The notes beneath the pieces are model-generated. The model made no database searches. It had not been told where the DNA came from and worked only from the letters and a program-made list of their open reading frames with translations. From assembly GCA_963833655.1 (NCBI GenBank), contig CAWHYL010000006.1:465499-529498 (forward strand): a stretch of 64,000 bases of DNA, read 5' to 3'. The translations under genes were made by a program, and so were the position numbers. This DNA is from 3-1-20CM-4-69-9 sp963833655. Lineage in GTDB: Bacteria; Actinomycetota; Thermoleophilia; Gaiellales; Gaiellaceae. Shown here piece by piece: positions 8,690 to 16,370 of the stretch. How positions within the stretch are numbered: the stretch's first letter is position 1; every line of letters begins with the position of its first letter.

Positions 8690-9082
8690 CAGCTGCGTAC
8701 AGCGAAAGAGCGCGAGCGTCTTCCCGCTCTCGTCCCTGACGGTCGCGTCCCATACCTGTGTCGTGCGGCCGCCGTGGACGCGGCGTGACTCGGCGACGAG
8801 CGTTCCGTCGAGCGCCGTCGCGAGGAAGTTCGTCTTCAGCTCGACCGTCGTGAAGCCGGTCGCGCCGTGGGGCAGGGACGCGATACAGCCGTAGCCGCAC
8901 GCCGAGTCGGCGAGCCCGACGACCGTGCCGGCGTGCAGGTAGCCGTTCGGCGCGAGCAGTTCCGGGCGCAGCGGCAGGCGCATGCGGACGTGCCCGGCCT
9001 CGATCTCGTCGATCTCGATCCCGAGCAGGCCAGGCAGGCGGCCTCGCCCGGCCTCGACGAACGCCTGGATGTCGATCGGCAA
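8678..9082 (-). CDS. PaaI-type hotdog-fold thioesterase
   Basis: 134-residue protein of the PaaI/YdiI hotdog family, which hydrolyses acyl-CoA thioesters. Family signature stretches are NGYLHAGTVVGLADSACGYG (central helix) and VELKTNFL (following strand), and the length is normal. It starts at a TTG placed directly after the TAG of the upstream cytochrome c gene, so the two are probably co-transcribed. The last four codons form one arm of a perfect palindrome. The substrate cannot be read from the sequence. Confidence 0.85.
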   Translation of the reverse strand: MPIDIQAFVEAGRGRLPGLLGIEIDEIEAGHVRMRLPLRPELLAPNGYLHAGTVVGLADSACGYGCIASLPHGATGFTTVELKTNFLATALDGTLVAESRRVHGGRTTQVWDATVRDESGKTLALFRCTQLLLY

Positions 9083-9736
9083 CTATTTGCCCGCGACCGA
9101 CGAGACGTACTTCGCGACAGCCCTGATCTGCGCGTCCGTGAGCTTGCCCTTGAACGCCGGCATGACAGCGCCCCCGTGAATGACCTGGTTCTGGACGATC
9201 GGGAACGGCGGTTTGAGCTGGTCCAGATTGGGCCCGACCGTGCCGGTCGCGCCTGCATCCTTCAGCGTGTGGCAGCTCGAGCACTGCGACTTGAAGATGC
9301 TCTTGCCGTTCACGCCGGAGATCGCCTTCGACACGGCGAAGCCCGAGACGCCCGCGTTCGCCGCTACGAAAGCCGCCACGTCCTCGGCGTCGTGGCCGCG
9401 AACGAGGTTCGCCGGCATGTTCGCCTTCAGGTAGTTCGGGTTGTTCTGCGCCGTCGCGTACTGCCCCGGGAAGCGAATCTGGTCGTGGACGATGTTCGCG
9501 ATCGCCGACTCGTCGAAGCCGTTGGAACGCGCTTCGGCGAAGGCGTCGTCCAGGTTGGGCCCGATGTTCGCCGTCGAGCCGACCGCCTCGAGCGCATGGC
9601 ACCCGGCGCACTTCTGCTGGAAGATCGCCTTGCCGTTCTGGGCGTTCGCCGACGACGAGACCTTGCCGCCCGTGCCGCAGGCAGCCAGCGTCACCGCGAT
9701 CGCTGTTCCTCCGAGGGCAGCCAGGAAGAACCGCAA
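9083..9736 (-). CDS. Diheme cytochrome c lipoprotein
   Basis: 217 residues with a lipoprotein signal (FFLAALGGTAIAVTLAAC; lipobox LAAC). Two class I cytochrome c domains follow, each with a CXXCH heme site (CAGCH and CSSCH) and downstream Met ligand candidates. It is probably anchored outside the membrane as an electron carrier. Its position a few hundred bases from the cta operon suggests that it feeds the CuA site of CtaC (inference). The start is TTG because no ATG or GTG occurs between the signal peptide and an upstream in-frame stop. Hairpin 1 of a repeat element lies just upstream of the start codon. Confidence 0.9.
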   Translation of the reverse strand: MRFFLAALGGTAIAVTLAACGTGGKVSSSANAQNGKAIFQQKCAGCHALEAVGSTANIGPNLDDAFAEARSNGFDESAIANIVHDQIRFPGQYATAQNNPNYLKANMPANLVRGHDAEDVAAFVAANAGVSGFAVSKAISGVNGKSIFKSQCSSCHTLKDAGATGTVGPNLDQLKPPFPIVQNQVIHGGAVMPAFKGKLTDAQIRAVAKYVSSVAGK

Positions 9737-9748
9737 GTCAGGCCCGCC

Positions 9749-9821
9749 GCGCCGCTGGCGGCGCCGCCCTCAGGACGTGCGAGCTCTGCTCGCGCGTCCG
9801 TCTGAACTGACCGGTCGACAC
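9749..9821 (+). repeat. Double-hairpin repeat element, single copy
   Basis: Contains hairpin 1 (GCGCCG-CTGG-CGGCGC), hairpin 2 (a 12-bp stem starting GGACG and ending CGTCC around TCT) and the tail GTCTGAACTGACCGGTCGAC. Hairpin 1 and the tail recur at 26104-26507 and 39497-39995, while the hairpin 2 sequence differs but stays complementary. It fills the gap between the cytochrome c and STAS genes. Confidence 0.7.
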
Positions 9822-9837
9822 GCTGGAAGGTCGAAGT

Positions 9838-10203
9838 CTACGCTGGGGGCTGTTCCGCCGCCCTCAGCTTGGAGACGGCTTCGTCGCGGGTCGGATAAAT
9901 CGTGAAGACGCGGTCGAGGCCGGTGATCTCGAAGATCTTGGTGATGTTTCGGTCACTGCAGACGAGCGACAGCTGACCGTCGTTCGTCCGGAGCCGCTTG
10001 ACGCCGCCGACGAGCACGCCGAGCGTCGTGGAGTCGATGAACGTCGTGTTGCTGAAGTCGACGACCACCTGCTTGCCACCGTGCCCGATCACCTCGAGCA
10101 GCTGCTGCTTGAACTCGGGTGCGGTGTACAGGTCGACCTCGCCCGCCAGCGAGATCACGTAGGCGTCGTCGCCGAGCTGTTCCGTCTTGATGTCGAAGTT
10201 CAT
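9838..10203 (-). CDS. STAS-domain anti-anti-sigma factor
   Basis: 121 residues covering one complete STAS domain of the SpoIIAA/RsbV type. The conserved loop VVVDFSNTTFIDSTTLGVLV carries the serine normally phosphorylated by an anti-sigma kinase; the rest (GGVKRLRTNDGQLSLVC, ITGLDRVFTIYPT) fits the family. When unphosphorylated such proteins bind the anti-sigma factor and free a sigma factor. No RsbW-like kinase or sigma gene is adjacent. A GGAAGAGG stretch upstream may serve as ribosome binding site. Confidence 0.88.
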   Translation of the reverse strand: MNFDIKTEQLGDDAYVISLAGEVDLYTAPEFKQQLLEVIGHGGKQVVVDFSNTTFIDSTTLGVLVGGVKRLRTNDGQLSLVCSDRNITKIFEITGLDRVFTIYPTRDEAVSKLRAAEQPPA

Positions 10204-10233
10204 CGTCCCGGCCTCTTCCCGTCGGCGCGGAGT

Positions 10234-10983
10234 CTAACCGTGCCCGCTGGCCTGCAACGTCTTGATGCGCGCCCGGATCTGCGCCTTCGTGGCCGCGTCG
10301 AGGTCGAGCTTCAGCAGCCGCTTGTAGGCGCTGACCGCGGCGCCCGTCTGCTGAAGGCTGTCGGCGGCCTGCGCCAGCGCGAAGAGCGCCTCCTGGTTCT
10401 TCGGCTCGAGCTTGGCGACCTGCTTGTAGGTGGTGATCGTCTGGCTCGCCGACGTCTGGTACCTCGAGATCGCCGCCTGGTAGGCGCTGCTCGCGTTCGT
10501 CGTGGCCGCCGAGGTCAGCGGGTCCTGCCCGATTGCCTGGCCCAGCTTGCCCGACGACGGCAGGAACTGACCGCCGGCGCCGACCTGTGACATCTGCACC
10601 TGTGCGAGCTGGGCCTGCCGGAGATACGTGTTCGCCTGCCCGAACTCGAGGTCTCCGAGGTGGCGCAGGGCGACGGCGTCCTTCGGCCGGAGCTTCCCGT
10701 ACTCGAGCCAGGCCGCGATCGCGTCTGCCGTCCGGCCCTTGTTCTCGTAGGCCTGCGCCAGCTCCTTGCGCGCCTGCGGATTGAACGGCCGCTCGGCGAC
10801 CTTCTTCTGCGCCGAGGAGATCGACGGCCCCGACGAGCCGCCGTTGCCGAACGCGTCACGCATGAGCTGCCCGAGATCGAGCCCGCCCGAGCCGACGCCG
10901 AGGAAGATGAAGCCGCCCGCGAAGACGACGATGAGGAAAACGAAAGCCCACTTCGCCTGGCTGCGCAGGCGCGGGAAGAACAT
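10234..10983 (-). CDS. Membrane-anchored TPR protein
   Basis: 249 residues. After MFFPRLRSQAK a transmembrane helix follows (AFVFLIVVFAGGFIFLGVG), then a Gly/Ser linker and TPR-like helices: KELAQAYENKGRTADAIAAW, ALRHLGDLEFGQANTYLRQA and ALFALAQAADSLQQTGAAVS. It is probably a scaffold facing outwards. The ATG at 10983 is chosen because a longer frame would overlap the upstream amidohydrolase gene, whose TAG lies 11 nt before it. No specific partner can be named. Confidence 0.75.
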   Translation of the reverse strand: MFFPRLRSQAKWAFVFLIVVFAGGFIFLGVGSGGLDLGQLMRDAFGNGGSSGPSISSAQKKVAERPFNPQARKELAQAYENKGRTADAIAAWLEYGKLRPKDAVALRHLGDLEFGQANTYLRQAQLAQVQMSQVGAGGQFLPSSGKLGQAIGQDPLTSAATTNASSAYQAAISRYQTSASQTITTYKQVAKLEPKNQEALFALAQAADSLQQTGAAVSAYKRLLKLDLDAATKAQIRARIKTLQASGHG

Positions 10984-10994
10984 CGTGCTTTCGG

Positions 10995-12323
10995 CTACGC
11001 GTGCGGACCCGCCACCCGAGCCGCTTCGGCGGCCGGTGCTACGGCGAGCATGGCGCGCCTCGCGCTGTGCGCGGCGGCGGTCAGCTCGTGCCACTCCATC
11101 CCTCCTCTCTCGTACCGCGGTTCACCGTCGACGAACGCTGCGACCACTCGCTCCGGGGTGCCGCCGTAGACGACGGCGGCGGCCGGGTCCTCGACGGGGA
11201 GGTATGCCGACCCGTCAAGTGAGACGACGGCAAGGTCCGCACGTTTGCCCGGCACGAGCGAGCCGAGCTCGTCACCGAGCCCGAGTGCACGGGCGGAGCC
11301 GAGCGTGCCGAGCTCGAGCGCCGTGGCCGCGGAAAAGACATCCGGCCGCTGGGCGCGTGCGCGGGCGGTGAACAGAACGCTCCGCAATTCCTCGAAGAAG
11401 TCGAAGGAAGGCGCCGACGCCGGGCTGTCCGTACCGACGCCGACGTGCACGTCGGCCTCCTGCAGCTCCGTCAGCGGCGCCACGCCGCAGCCGAGCGCGC
11501 CGTTCGAGCGCGGGCAGTGGGCGACGCCCGTCTGCGTGTCGGCAAGGAGACGGATCTCGTCGGCGTCCACCATCACGCAGTGGGCCGCGACGACGTCGGG
11601 GCCGAGCAGCCCTTGCTCCGCCAGCAGGCGCGTGCCCGTCGTGCCGGCCGGCGTGACGAGCAGGTCCGTGTAGGCGCCCCACGGACCCTCCCCCGTCGTC
11701 AGGTACGCGACCTCGGACGGGCTTTCGGAGATGTGCGTCGCCACCGGCAGCCCCAACTCGGCGGCGGCGCGGTAGAGCTCGAGGGAGACGGAGTACGGCG
11801 CATGGGGGGAGATGCCCGCCCGGACTCGCTCCGAGAACGACCCCTGCACCCGCTCGCGACGCGCGGCGAAGCTCTCGAGCGCCGGCGCCGGGTCGGCGCC
11901 GAACACCTCGAGGTAGACGGTCGCACGCAGGCCGAGCTCGGCGCACGCGACGGCGGCCGCACCGCTGTAGCTGCAATCTCCGAGCGTCGTGACGCCCGAC
12001 GCCAGGCACTGCGCCGCACCGAGGCGGGCGACGTCGACGTACTCGTCCCAGCCGATGCGCGCCTTGCGCTCGACGTGCAGTGAGATCCACTCGGCGAAGT
12101 CGCCCAGGCCGTCTCCGAACCCGCCGTAGACGGAGTACTCGATGTGCGAGTGGGCGTTGACGAACCCTGGCAGCACGACGGCGTCGTCGTAATGCGTCCC
12201 GCTTCCGAGCTCGCTCGCGGGACCGACCGCCGTGATCCGGCCGTCCTCGATCGCTACAGCGCCGTCGCGAAGCGGAGGCCCCTCGATCGGCAGGACCCAG
12301 TCGGCGGAGATGACGCGATTCAC
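10995..12323 (-). CDS. Amidohydrolase-superfamily deaminase (MtaD/aminofutalosine deaminase-like)
   Basis: 442-residue metal-dependent hydrolase of the cytosine deaminase-like branch. Metal-site motifs are NAHSHIEYS, SPHAPYSVS, VATHISES, AAHCVM and GTDSPAS, with a typical C-terminal LVPGKRADLAVVSLD. Relatives deaminate S-adenosylhomocysteine, methylthioadenosine or 6-amino-6-deoxyfutalosine (menaquinone pathway); the sequence alone does not separate these. The GTG start overlaps the tatC TGA (GTGA), so translation is coupled to tatC. An aminofutalosine role would fit a menaquinone-using actinobacterium, but that is inference. Confidence 0.8.
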   Translation of the reverse strand: MNRVISADWVLPIEGPPLRDGAVAIEDGRITAVGPASELGSGTHYDDAVVLPGFVNAHSHIEYSVYGGFGDGLGDFAEWISLHVERKARIGWDEYVDVARLGAAQCLASGVTTLGDCSYSGAAAVACAELGLRATVYLEVFGADPAPALESFAARRERVQGSFSERVRAGISPHAPYSVSLELYRAAAELGLPVATHISESPSEVAYLTTGEGPWGAYTDLLVTPAGTTGTRLLAEQGLLGPDVVAAHCVMVDADEIRLLADTQTGVAHCPRSNGALGCGVAPLTELQEADVHVGVGTDSPASAPSFDFFEELRSVLFTARARAQRPDVFSAATALELGTLGSARALGLGDELGSLVPGKRADLAVVSLDGSAYLPVEDPAAAVVYGGTPERVVAAFVDGEPRYERGGMEWHELTAAAHSARRAMLAVAPAAEAARVAGPHA

Positions 12324-13090
12324 GGCTCGGTAAGGCTAGCCGCTTCCATCCGCGCGGCCGCCCGGCGCTCGACGAGCACCGCAAGCCAGATCGAGAGCTC
12401 GTAGAGCGCGATCAGCGGCACCATCTCGAACGTCGTCGTCACGGGATCGACGCCCGGCAGGAGCACGGCAACCACGGCGACGATGAAGTAGCCGAGCCGG
12501 CGCTGCTTCCGCAGCGTCGTGGTCGAGAGGACATCCAGCCGCGTGAGCGCGAGGATGAAGATCGGGAGCTCGAAGACGAGGCCGACCGCGAGCAGCACCG
12601 TCATGACGAAGCCGTAGTAGTCGCGCGCCCGCAGCTGCGAGTTGTAGTACTGGTCGTCGAAATTCGTCAGGAAGTGGACCGCCTGCGGCAGGACGACCCA
12701 GTAGGCGAATGCGACCCCCGCGACGAGCAGCACCGTGGCGAGCAGCACGAACAGCAGCACCGTCCGCTCGGCGTGCGGGTCGACGGCCGGCGCGAGGAAG
12801 CTCCAGAGCTGCCAGAGCACGACCGGCAGCGCCAGCGCGAGGCCGGCGAGCAGGCTGACCTTCATCGAGGTGAGGAACGGCTCTGCCACGCTCAGCGTGA
12901 TCGGCTTGAAGTCCTTCTGCGGCAGCGGCGCGTTCAGCCAGTGCAGCAGATGGCCGCGGAAGACGAACGCGATCACGAACCCGAGCGCAAGCGCCCCGAG
13001 GCAGACGAAGATGCGGACGCGAAGCTCTTCCAGGTGCTCGACGAGGGTCGCCTCTTCACCGTGCTTCAGACGGCGAGGCAGCGGTCTCAT
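12320..13090 (-). CDS. tatC: Sec-independent protein translocase TatC
   Basis: 256-residue six-helix membrane protein. Diagnostic phrases are LVEHLEELRVRIFVC at the N-terminus, EPFLTSMKVSLLAGLALALP, WQLWSFLAPAV and the later FVMTVLLAVGLVFELPIFI. TatC recognises twin-arginine signal peptides and, with TatA, exports folded proteins. It lies 6 nt downstream of tatA, so the two form one unit. A basic N-terminal stretch (RPLPRRLKHGEE) precedes the conserved region. Confidence 0.95.
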   Translation of the reverse strand: MRPLPRRLKHGEEATLVEHLEELRVRIFVCLGALALGFVIAFVFRGHLLHWLNAPLPQKDFKPITLSVAEPFLTSMKVSLLAGLALALPVVLWQLWSFLAPAVDPHAERTVLLFVLLATVLLVAGVAFAYWVVLPQAVHFLTNFDDQYYNSQLRARDYYGFVMTVLLAVGLVFELPIFILALTRLDVLSTTTLRKQRRLGYFIVAVVAVLLPGVDPVTTTFEMVPLIALYELSIWLAVLVERRAAARMEAASLTEP

Positions 13091-13096
13091 GGCTGG

Positions 13097-13315
13097 CTAG
13101 ACGGTGTCGCGCTCGCGCGTGGCGGCAGTCGCATCCGTGGTCTGCACGGGAAGCTCGGCGGGATCGTCGTCCGCGTCCTTGCCGGCGAGCGAGTCCTTGA
13201 ACTCGCGCATGCCCTTCCCCATCGACTTGCCGATCTCCGGGAGGCGCTTCGCGCCGAAGAGCAGGAGGGCCAGCAAGAGGAGGAGGACGATCTCCCAGGG
13301 GCCGACGTTGGGCAT
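13097..13315 (-). CDS. tatA: Sec-independent protein translocase TatA
   Basis: 72 residues: one N-terminal helix (GPWEIVLLLLLALLLFGAKR), the hinge LPEIGKSMGKGMREFKDSL that forms the amphipathic helix, and an acidic tail. This is the classic TatA/TatE layout. It is first in the tatA-tatC-amidohydrolase unit. A TACCCT -10-like box lies 6 nt upstream of its ATG, consistent with a leaderless transcript. Confidence 0.93.
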   Translation of the reverse strand: MPNVGPWEIVLLLLLALLLFGAKRLPEIGKSMGKGMREFKDSLAGKDADDDPAELPVQTTDATAATRERDTV

Positions 13316-13321
13316 GGGCTC

Positions 13322-13327
13322 AGGGTA
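13322..13327 (-). promoter_or_regulatory. Putative -10 box for tatA (leaderless)
   Basis: TACCCT (TANNNT) on the minus strand, 6 nt before the tatA ATG, with no room for a Shine-Dalgarno sequence. Confidence 0.4.
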
Positions 13328-13431
13328 GCGCGTTTGGATGGGCAGGCGGGGGAAAGACCCCCATTGGATACGATGACGCTACGAGCAGGCTGCCCAGGCC
13401 GCTTCCTTCCACGTAACAGGACGTCACAAAG

Positions 13432-14196
13432 TTGGCACTTCTCGAGTTGAAAAACCTGCACGTCGCCCTGGAGGACGGCACCGAGATCGTCAAGGGCATC
13501 GACCTCGCGGTGAACACGAACGAGGTGCACGCCGTCATGGGGCCGAACGGCTCCGGGAAGTCGACGCTCGCCTACGCGCTCATGGGCCACCCGACCTACG
13601 AGATCACGGACGGCGACGTCCTGCTCGACGGTGAAAGCGTGCTCGGGATGGAGGCGGACGAGCGCGCGCAGCGCGGCCTCTTCCTCGCCTTCCAGTACCC
13701 CCACGCCGTTCCCGGCGTGACGGTCACGAACTTCCTGCGCAGCGCGATCAACTCCGTGCGCAAGGCGCGCAACGGCGGCGCGGACGATCCGATCCCGATT
13801 CCGGAGTTCCGCAAGGAGATCCTCGCGCAGATGGACCGGCTCGAGGTGTCGCGCGAGCTCGCTTCGCGCTACCTCAACGACGGTTTCTCGGGCGGCGAGA
13901 AGAAGCGGATCGAGATCCTCCAGCTCGCCATGCTGAAGCCGCGCATCGCAATCCTCGACGAGACGGATTCCGGGCTCGACATCGACGCGGTTCGCGTGGT
14001 GGCCAACGGCGTGCACGAGCTCGTCGGCCCGGACATGGGCGCGCTCGTGATCACCCACTACCAGCGCATTCTCAACTTCATCAAGCCCGATTTCGTCCAC
14101 GTGATGGTGAACGGGCGTATCGTGGAAGAAGGCGGTCCCGAGCTGGCGCACAAGCTCGAGGCCGAGGGCTACGAACGCTATGGAAAGGCGGCCTGA
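13432..14196 (+). CDS. sufC: Fe-S cluster assembly ATPase SufC
   Basis: 254-residue ABC-type ATPase of the SUF scaffold complex. Walker A is GPNGSGKST, the signature region is LNDGFSGGEKKRIEILQLAM (the SufC form of the ABC signature), and Walker B is PRIAILDETDSGLDIDA. It powers SufBCD. The TTG start gives MALLELKNLHV; it is the first gene of a long plus-strand suf operon. The 116 bp upstream, shared with divergent tatA, contains a TACGAT box but no visible SufR or Rrf2 site, and no regulator gene is adjacent. Confidence 0.95.
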   Translation: MALLELKNLHVALEDGTEIVKGIDLAVNTNEVHAVMGPNGSGKSTLAYALMGHPTYEITDGDVLLDGESVLGMEADERAQRGLFLAFQYPHAVPGVTVTNFLRSAINSVRKARNGGADDPIPIPEFRKEILAQMDRLEVSRELASRYLNDGFSGGEKKRIEILQLAMLKPRIAILDETDSGLDIDAVRVVANGVHELVGPDMGALVITHYQRILNFIKPDFVHVMVNGRIVEEGGPELAHKLEAEGYERYGKAA

Positions 14197-15614
14197 TGGC
14201 CACCGAGACCGAGACCGTCAAGCAGATTCGCGAGGAGTACCGGTACGGGTTCTCCAACCCGGACGAGGCCGAGGCGTACTTCTACAAGTCGGGCCGTGGG
14301 ATCTCGCACGAGGTCGTCGAGGCGATCGCCGAGCACAAGAACGAGCCCGACTGGATGCGCAAGTTCCGGCACAAGTCGCTCGACTACTTCCTCGCCCGGC
14401 CGCTGCCGCAGTGGGGCGGGAACCTGAACGACATCGACTTCGAGAACATCTACTACTACATCAAGCCGACCGAGAAGCAGGCGAACTCCTGGGAGGACCT
14501 GCCGGCCGACATCAAGGACACGTGGGACAAGCTGGGCATCCCCGAGGCGGAGAAGAAGTACCTCGCCGGGGTCGGTGCGCAGTACGAGTCCGAGGTCGTG
14601 TACCACAAGCTGCAGGAAGACCTGACCAAGCAGGGTGTGCTCTTCCTCGACATGGACTCGGGGCTCCGCGAGCACGAGGACCTGGTCAAGCAGTACTTCG
14701 GGACGATCATCCCGCAGAACGACAACAAGTTCGCGGCGCTGAACTCGGCCGTCTGGTCGGGCGGCTCGTTCATCTACGTCCCGCCCGGCGTGCACATCGA
14801 GATGCCGCTGCAGGCGTACTTCCGCATCAACGCCGAGAACATGGGCCAGTTCGAGCGGACGCTCATCATCGTCGACGAGGGCGCGTACGTGCACTACGTC
14901 GAGGGCTGCACGGCGCCGATCTATTCGACCGACTCGCTCCACAGCGCGGTGGTCGAGATCATCGTCAAGAAGGACGCACGCTGCCGCTACACGACGATCC
15001 AGAACTGGTCGAACAACGTCTACAACCTCGTCACGAAGCGCGCGGTCGCCTACGAGGGCGCGACGATGGAGTGGGTCGACGGCAACCTCGGCTCGAAGCT
15101 GACGATGAAGTACCCGGCGATCTGGCTCCTCGGCGAGCGCGCCCACGGCGAGGTGCTGTCGATCGCGTTCGCGGGCAACGGGCAGCACCAGGATGCGGGC
15201 GGCAAGGCGGTGCACGTCGCCCCGAAGACCTCGTCCGTGATCACCTCGAAGTCGATCTCGAAGAACGGCGGCCGCGCGGGCTACCGCGGGCTCCTGGAGG
15301 TTTCGAAGGATGCGGTCGGCTCGAGGTCGAAGGTCGTCTGCGACGCGCTCATCCTCGACGAGGACTCGCGGTCGGATACGTACCCGTACATGAAGATCGA
15401 TGCCGACGACGTCGACATCGGCCACGAGGCGACGGTGTCGAAGATCGGCGAGGAGCAGCTCTTCTACCTGATGTCGCGCGGGCTCTCCGAGGCAGAGGCC
15501 TCCGCGTTGATCGTCTCGGGCTTCGTCGAGCCGATCACGAAGGAGCTTCCACTCGAGTACGCCGTCGAGATGAACCGGCTGATCCAGCTGCAGATGGAAG
15601 GTTCGGTTGGCTGA
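14196..15614 (+). CDS. sufB: Fe-S cluster assembly scaffold SufB
   Basis: 472 residues of normal SufB length. Characteristic stretches are WMRKFRHKSLDYFLARPLPQ, VWSGGSFIYVPPGVHIEMPL, EGCTAPIY and the C-terminal QLFYLMSRGLSEAEASALIV. SufB, with SufC and SufD, builds the nascent cluster. The ATG overlaps the sufC stop by one base. The 3' end overlaps the TTG of the following VOC gene. Confidence 0.96.
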   Translation: MATETETVKQIREEYRYGFSNPDEAEAYFYKSGRGISHEVVEAIAEHKNEPDWMRKFRHKSLDYFLARPLPQWGGNLNDIDFENIYYYIKPTEKQANSWEDLPADIKDTWDKLGIPEAEKKYLAGVGAQYESEVVYHKLQEDLTKQGVLFLDMDSGLREHEDLVKQYFGTIIPQNDNKFAALNSAVWSGGSFIYVPPGVHIEMPLQAYFRINAENMGQFERTLIIVDEGAYVHYVEGCTAPIYSTDSLHSAVVEIIVKKDARCRYTTIQNWSNNVYNLVTKRAVAYEGATMEWVDGNLGSKLTMKYPAIWLLGERAHGEVLSIAFAGNGQHQDAGGKAVHVAPKTSSVITSKSISKNGGRAGYRGLLEVSKDAVGSRSKVVCDALILDEDSRSDTYPYMKIDADDVDIGHEATVSKIGEEQLFYLMSRGLSEAEASALIVSGFVEPITKELPLEYAVEMNRLIQLQMEGSVG

Positions 15615-16002
15615 CGTTGGCGTCGAGCGCGTCGACTACATCCGCGTCCCCGTCAGAGACATCGAAGAGGCCAAGCACTTCTACGGGGAGCTCCTCGGCC
15701 TGCCGTTGAGTCCGAACTCCCCCGCCGACGACTGGGTGGAGTACGAGGCCGGCAACGTCACGCTCGCCGTGATGACGCCGCACACGCACGAGTACGAGTT
15801 CACGCCGCTCCCGCCCGGGGCGATCGCCCTGCGCGTCCGCGACGTGGCCGAGGCGAAGGCGAAGCTCGAAGCGGCCGGGGTGGACGTCAACGAGCCGTGG
15901 GATTCCGGCGCGTGTCGAGGCGCCGGCGTCAAGGACCCGTCCGGTAACCCGATCCTGCTGCACCGGCGCTACGCGCCGTACCCCGACGGCAGCATGCCCT
16001 GA
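15607..16002 (+). CDS. VOC-family protein 1, inside the suf operon
   Basis: 131-residue protein with two beta-alpha-beta-beta-beta modules (VERVDYIRVPVRDIEEAKHF and AIALRVRDVAEAKAKLEAAG), the vicinal oxygen chelate fold of glyoxalase I. The positions normally holding the metal-binding His and Glu are Tyr, Ala and Leu here, so a classic metal site is unlikely. It ends with ILLHRRYAP, shared with the next gene. The TTG start has GGAAGG upstream and overlaps the sufB stop. The function in Fe-S assembly is unknown. Confidence 0.85.
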   Translation: MADVGVERVDYIRVPVRDIEEAKHFYGELLGLPLSPNSPADDWVEYEAGNVTLAVMTPHTHEYEFTPLPPGAIALRVRDVAEAKAKLEAAGVDVNEPWDSGACRGAGVKDPSGNPILLHRRYAPYPDGSMP

Positions 16003-16370
16003 TGCAGGTCGAGGAAGTCGACTTCGTCTCCGTGCTGACGGAGGACATCGCGCGCGCGAAGCGCTTCTACGGCGAGACGCTCGGGCTGCCGCTCGAGACC
16101 GAGGGCGAGAACGACCTCGAGTTCACGCTCGGCCAGGTGACGCTCGACGTCTTCGACCCCTCCAGCATCGGCCAGAAGTTCGCGCCGACCCCGGCCGGCA
16201 TCGCGATTCGCGTGCCGGACGTGGCCGCATCGCGCGCCGAGCTCGAGGCGAAGGGCGTGCAGTTCGACGGCGACATCGTCGACACCGGCGTGTGCCACTT
16301 CGCGTTCTTCAAGGATCCCGACGGCAACCAGCTCATGCTGCACCGGAGATACGCGCCCCGTGAACGCTGA
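16002..16370 (+). CDS. VOC-family protein 2, inside the suf operon
   Basis: 122-residue paralogue of the preceding gene (RAKRFYGETLGLPLE; AGIAIRVPDVAASRAEL; LMLHRRYAP). It too lacks the usual metal-binding His/Glu positions (Phe replaces the first His). It is translationally coupled on both sides: its ATG overlaps the previous TGA, and its own 3' end overlaps sufD by 11 bases. The tandem pair probably arose by duplication and may form a heterodimer. Confidence 0.85.
   Translation: MQVEEVDFVSVLTEDIARAKRFYGETLGLPLETEGENDLEFTLGQVTLDVFDPSSIGQKFAPTPAGIAIRVPDVAASRAELEAKGVQFDGDIVDTGVCHFAFFKDPDGNQLMLHRRYAPRER

Noticed and set aside
13316..13431. SufR or Rrf2 operator upstream of sufC
   Set aside because: No convincing inverted repeat matching those regulators, and no regulator gene is adjacent.
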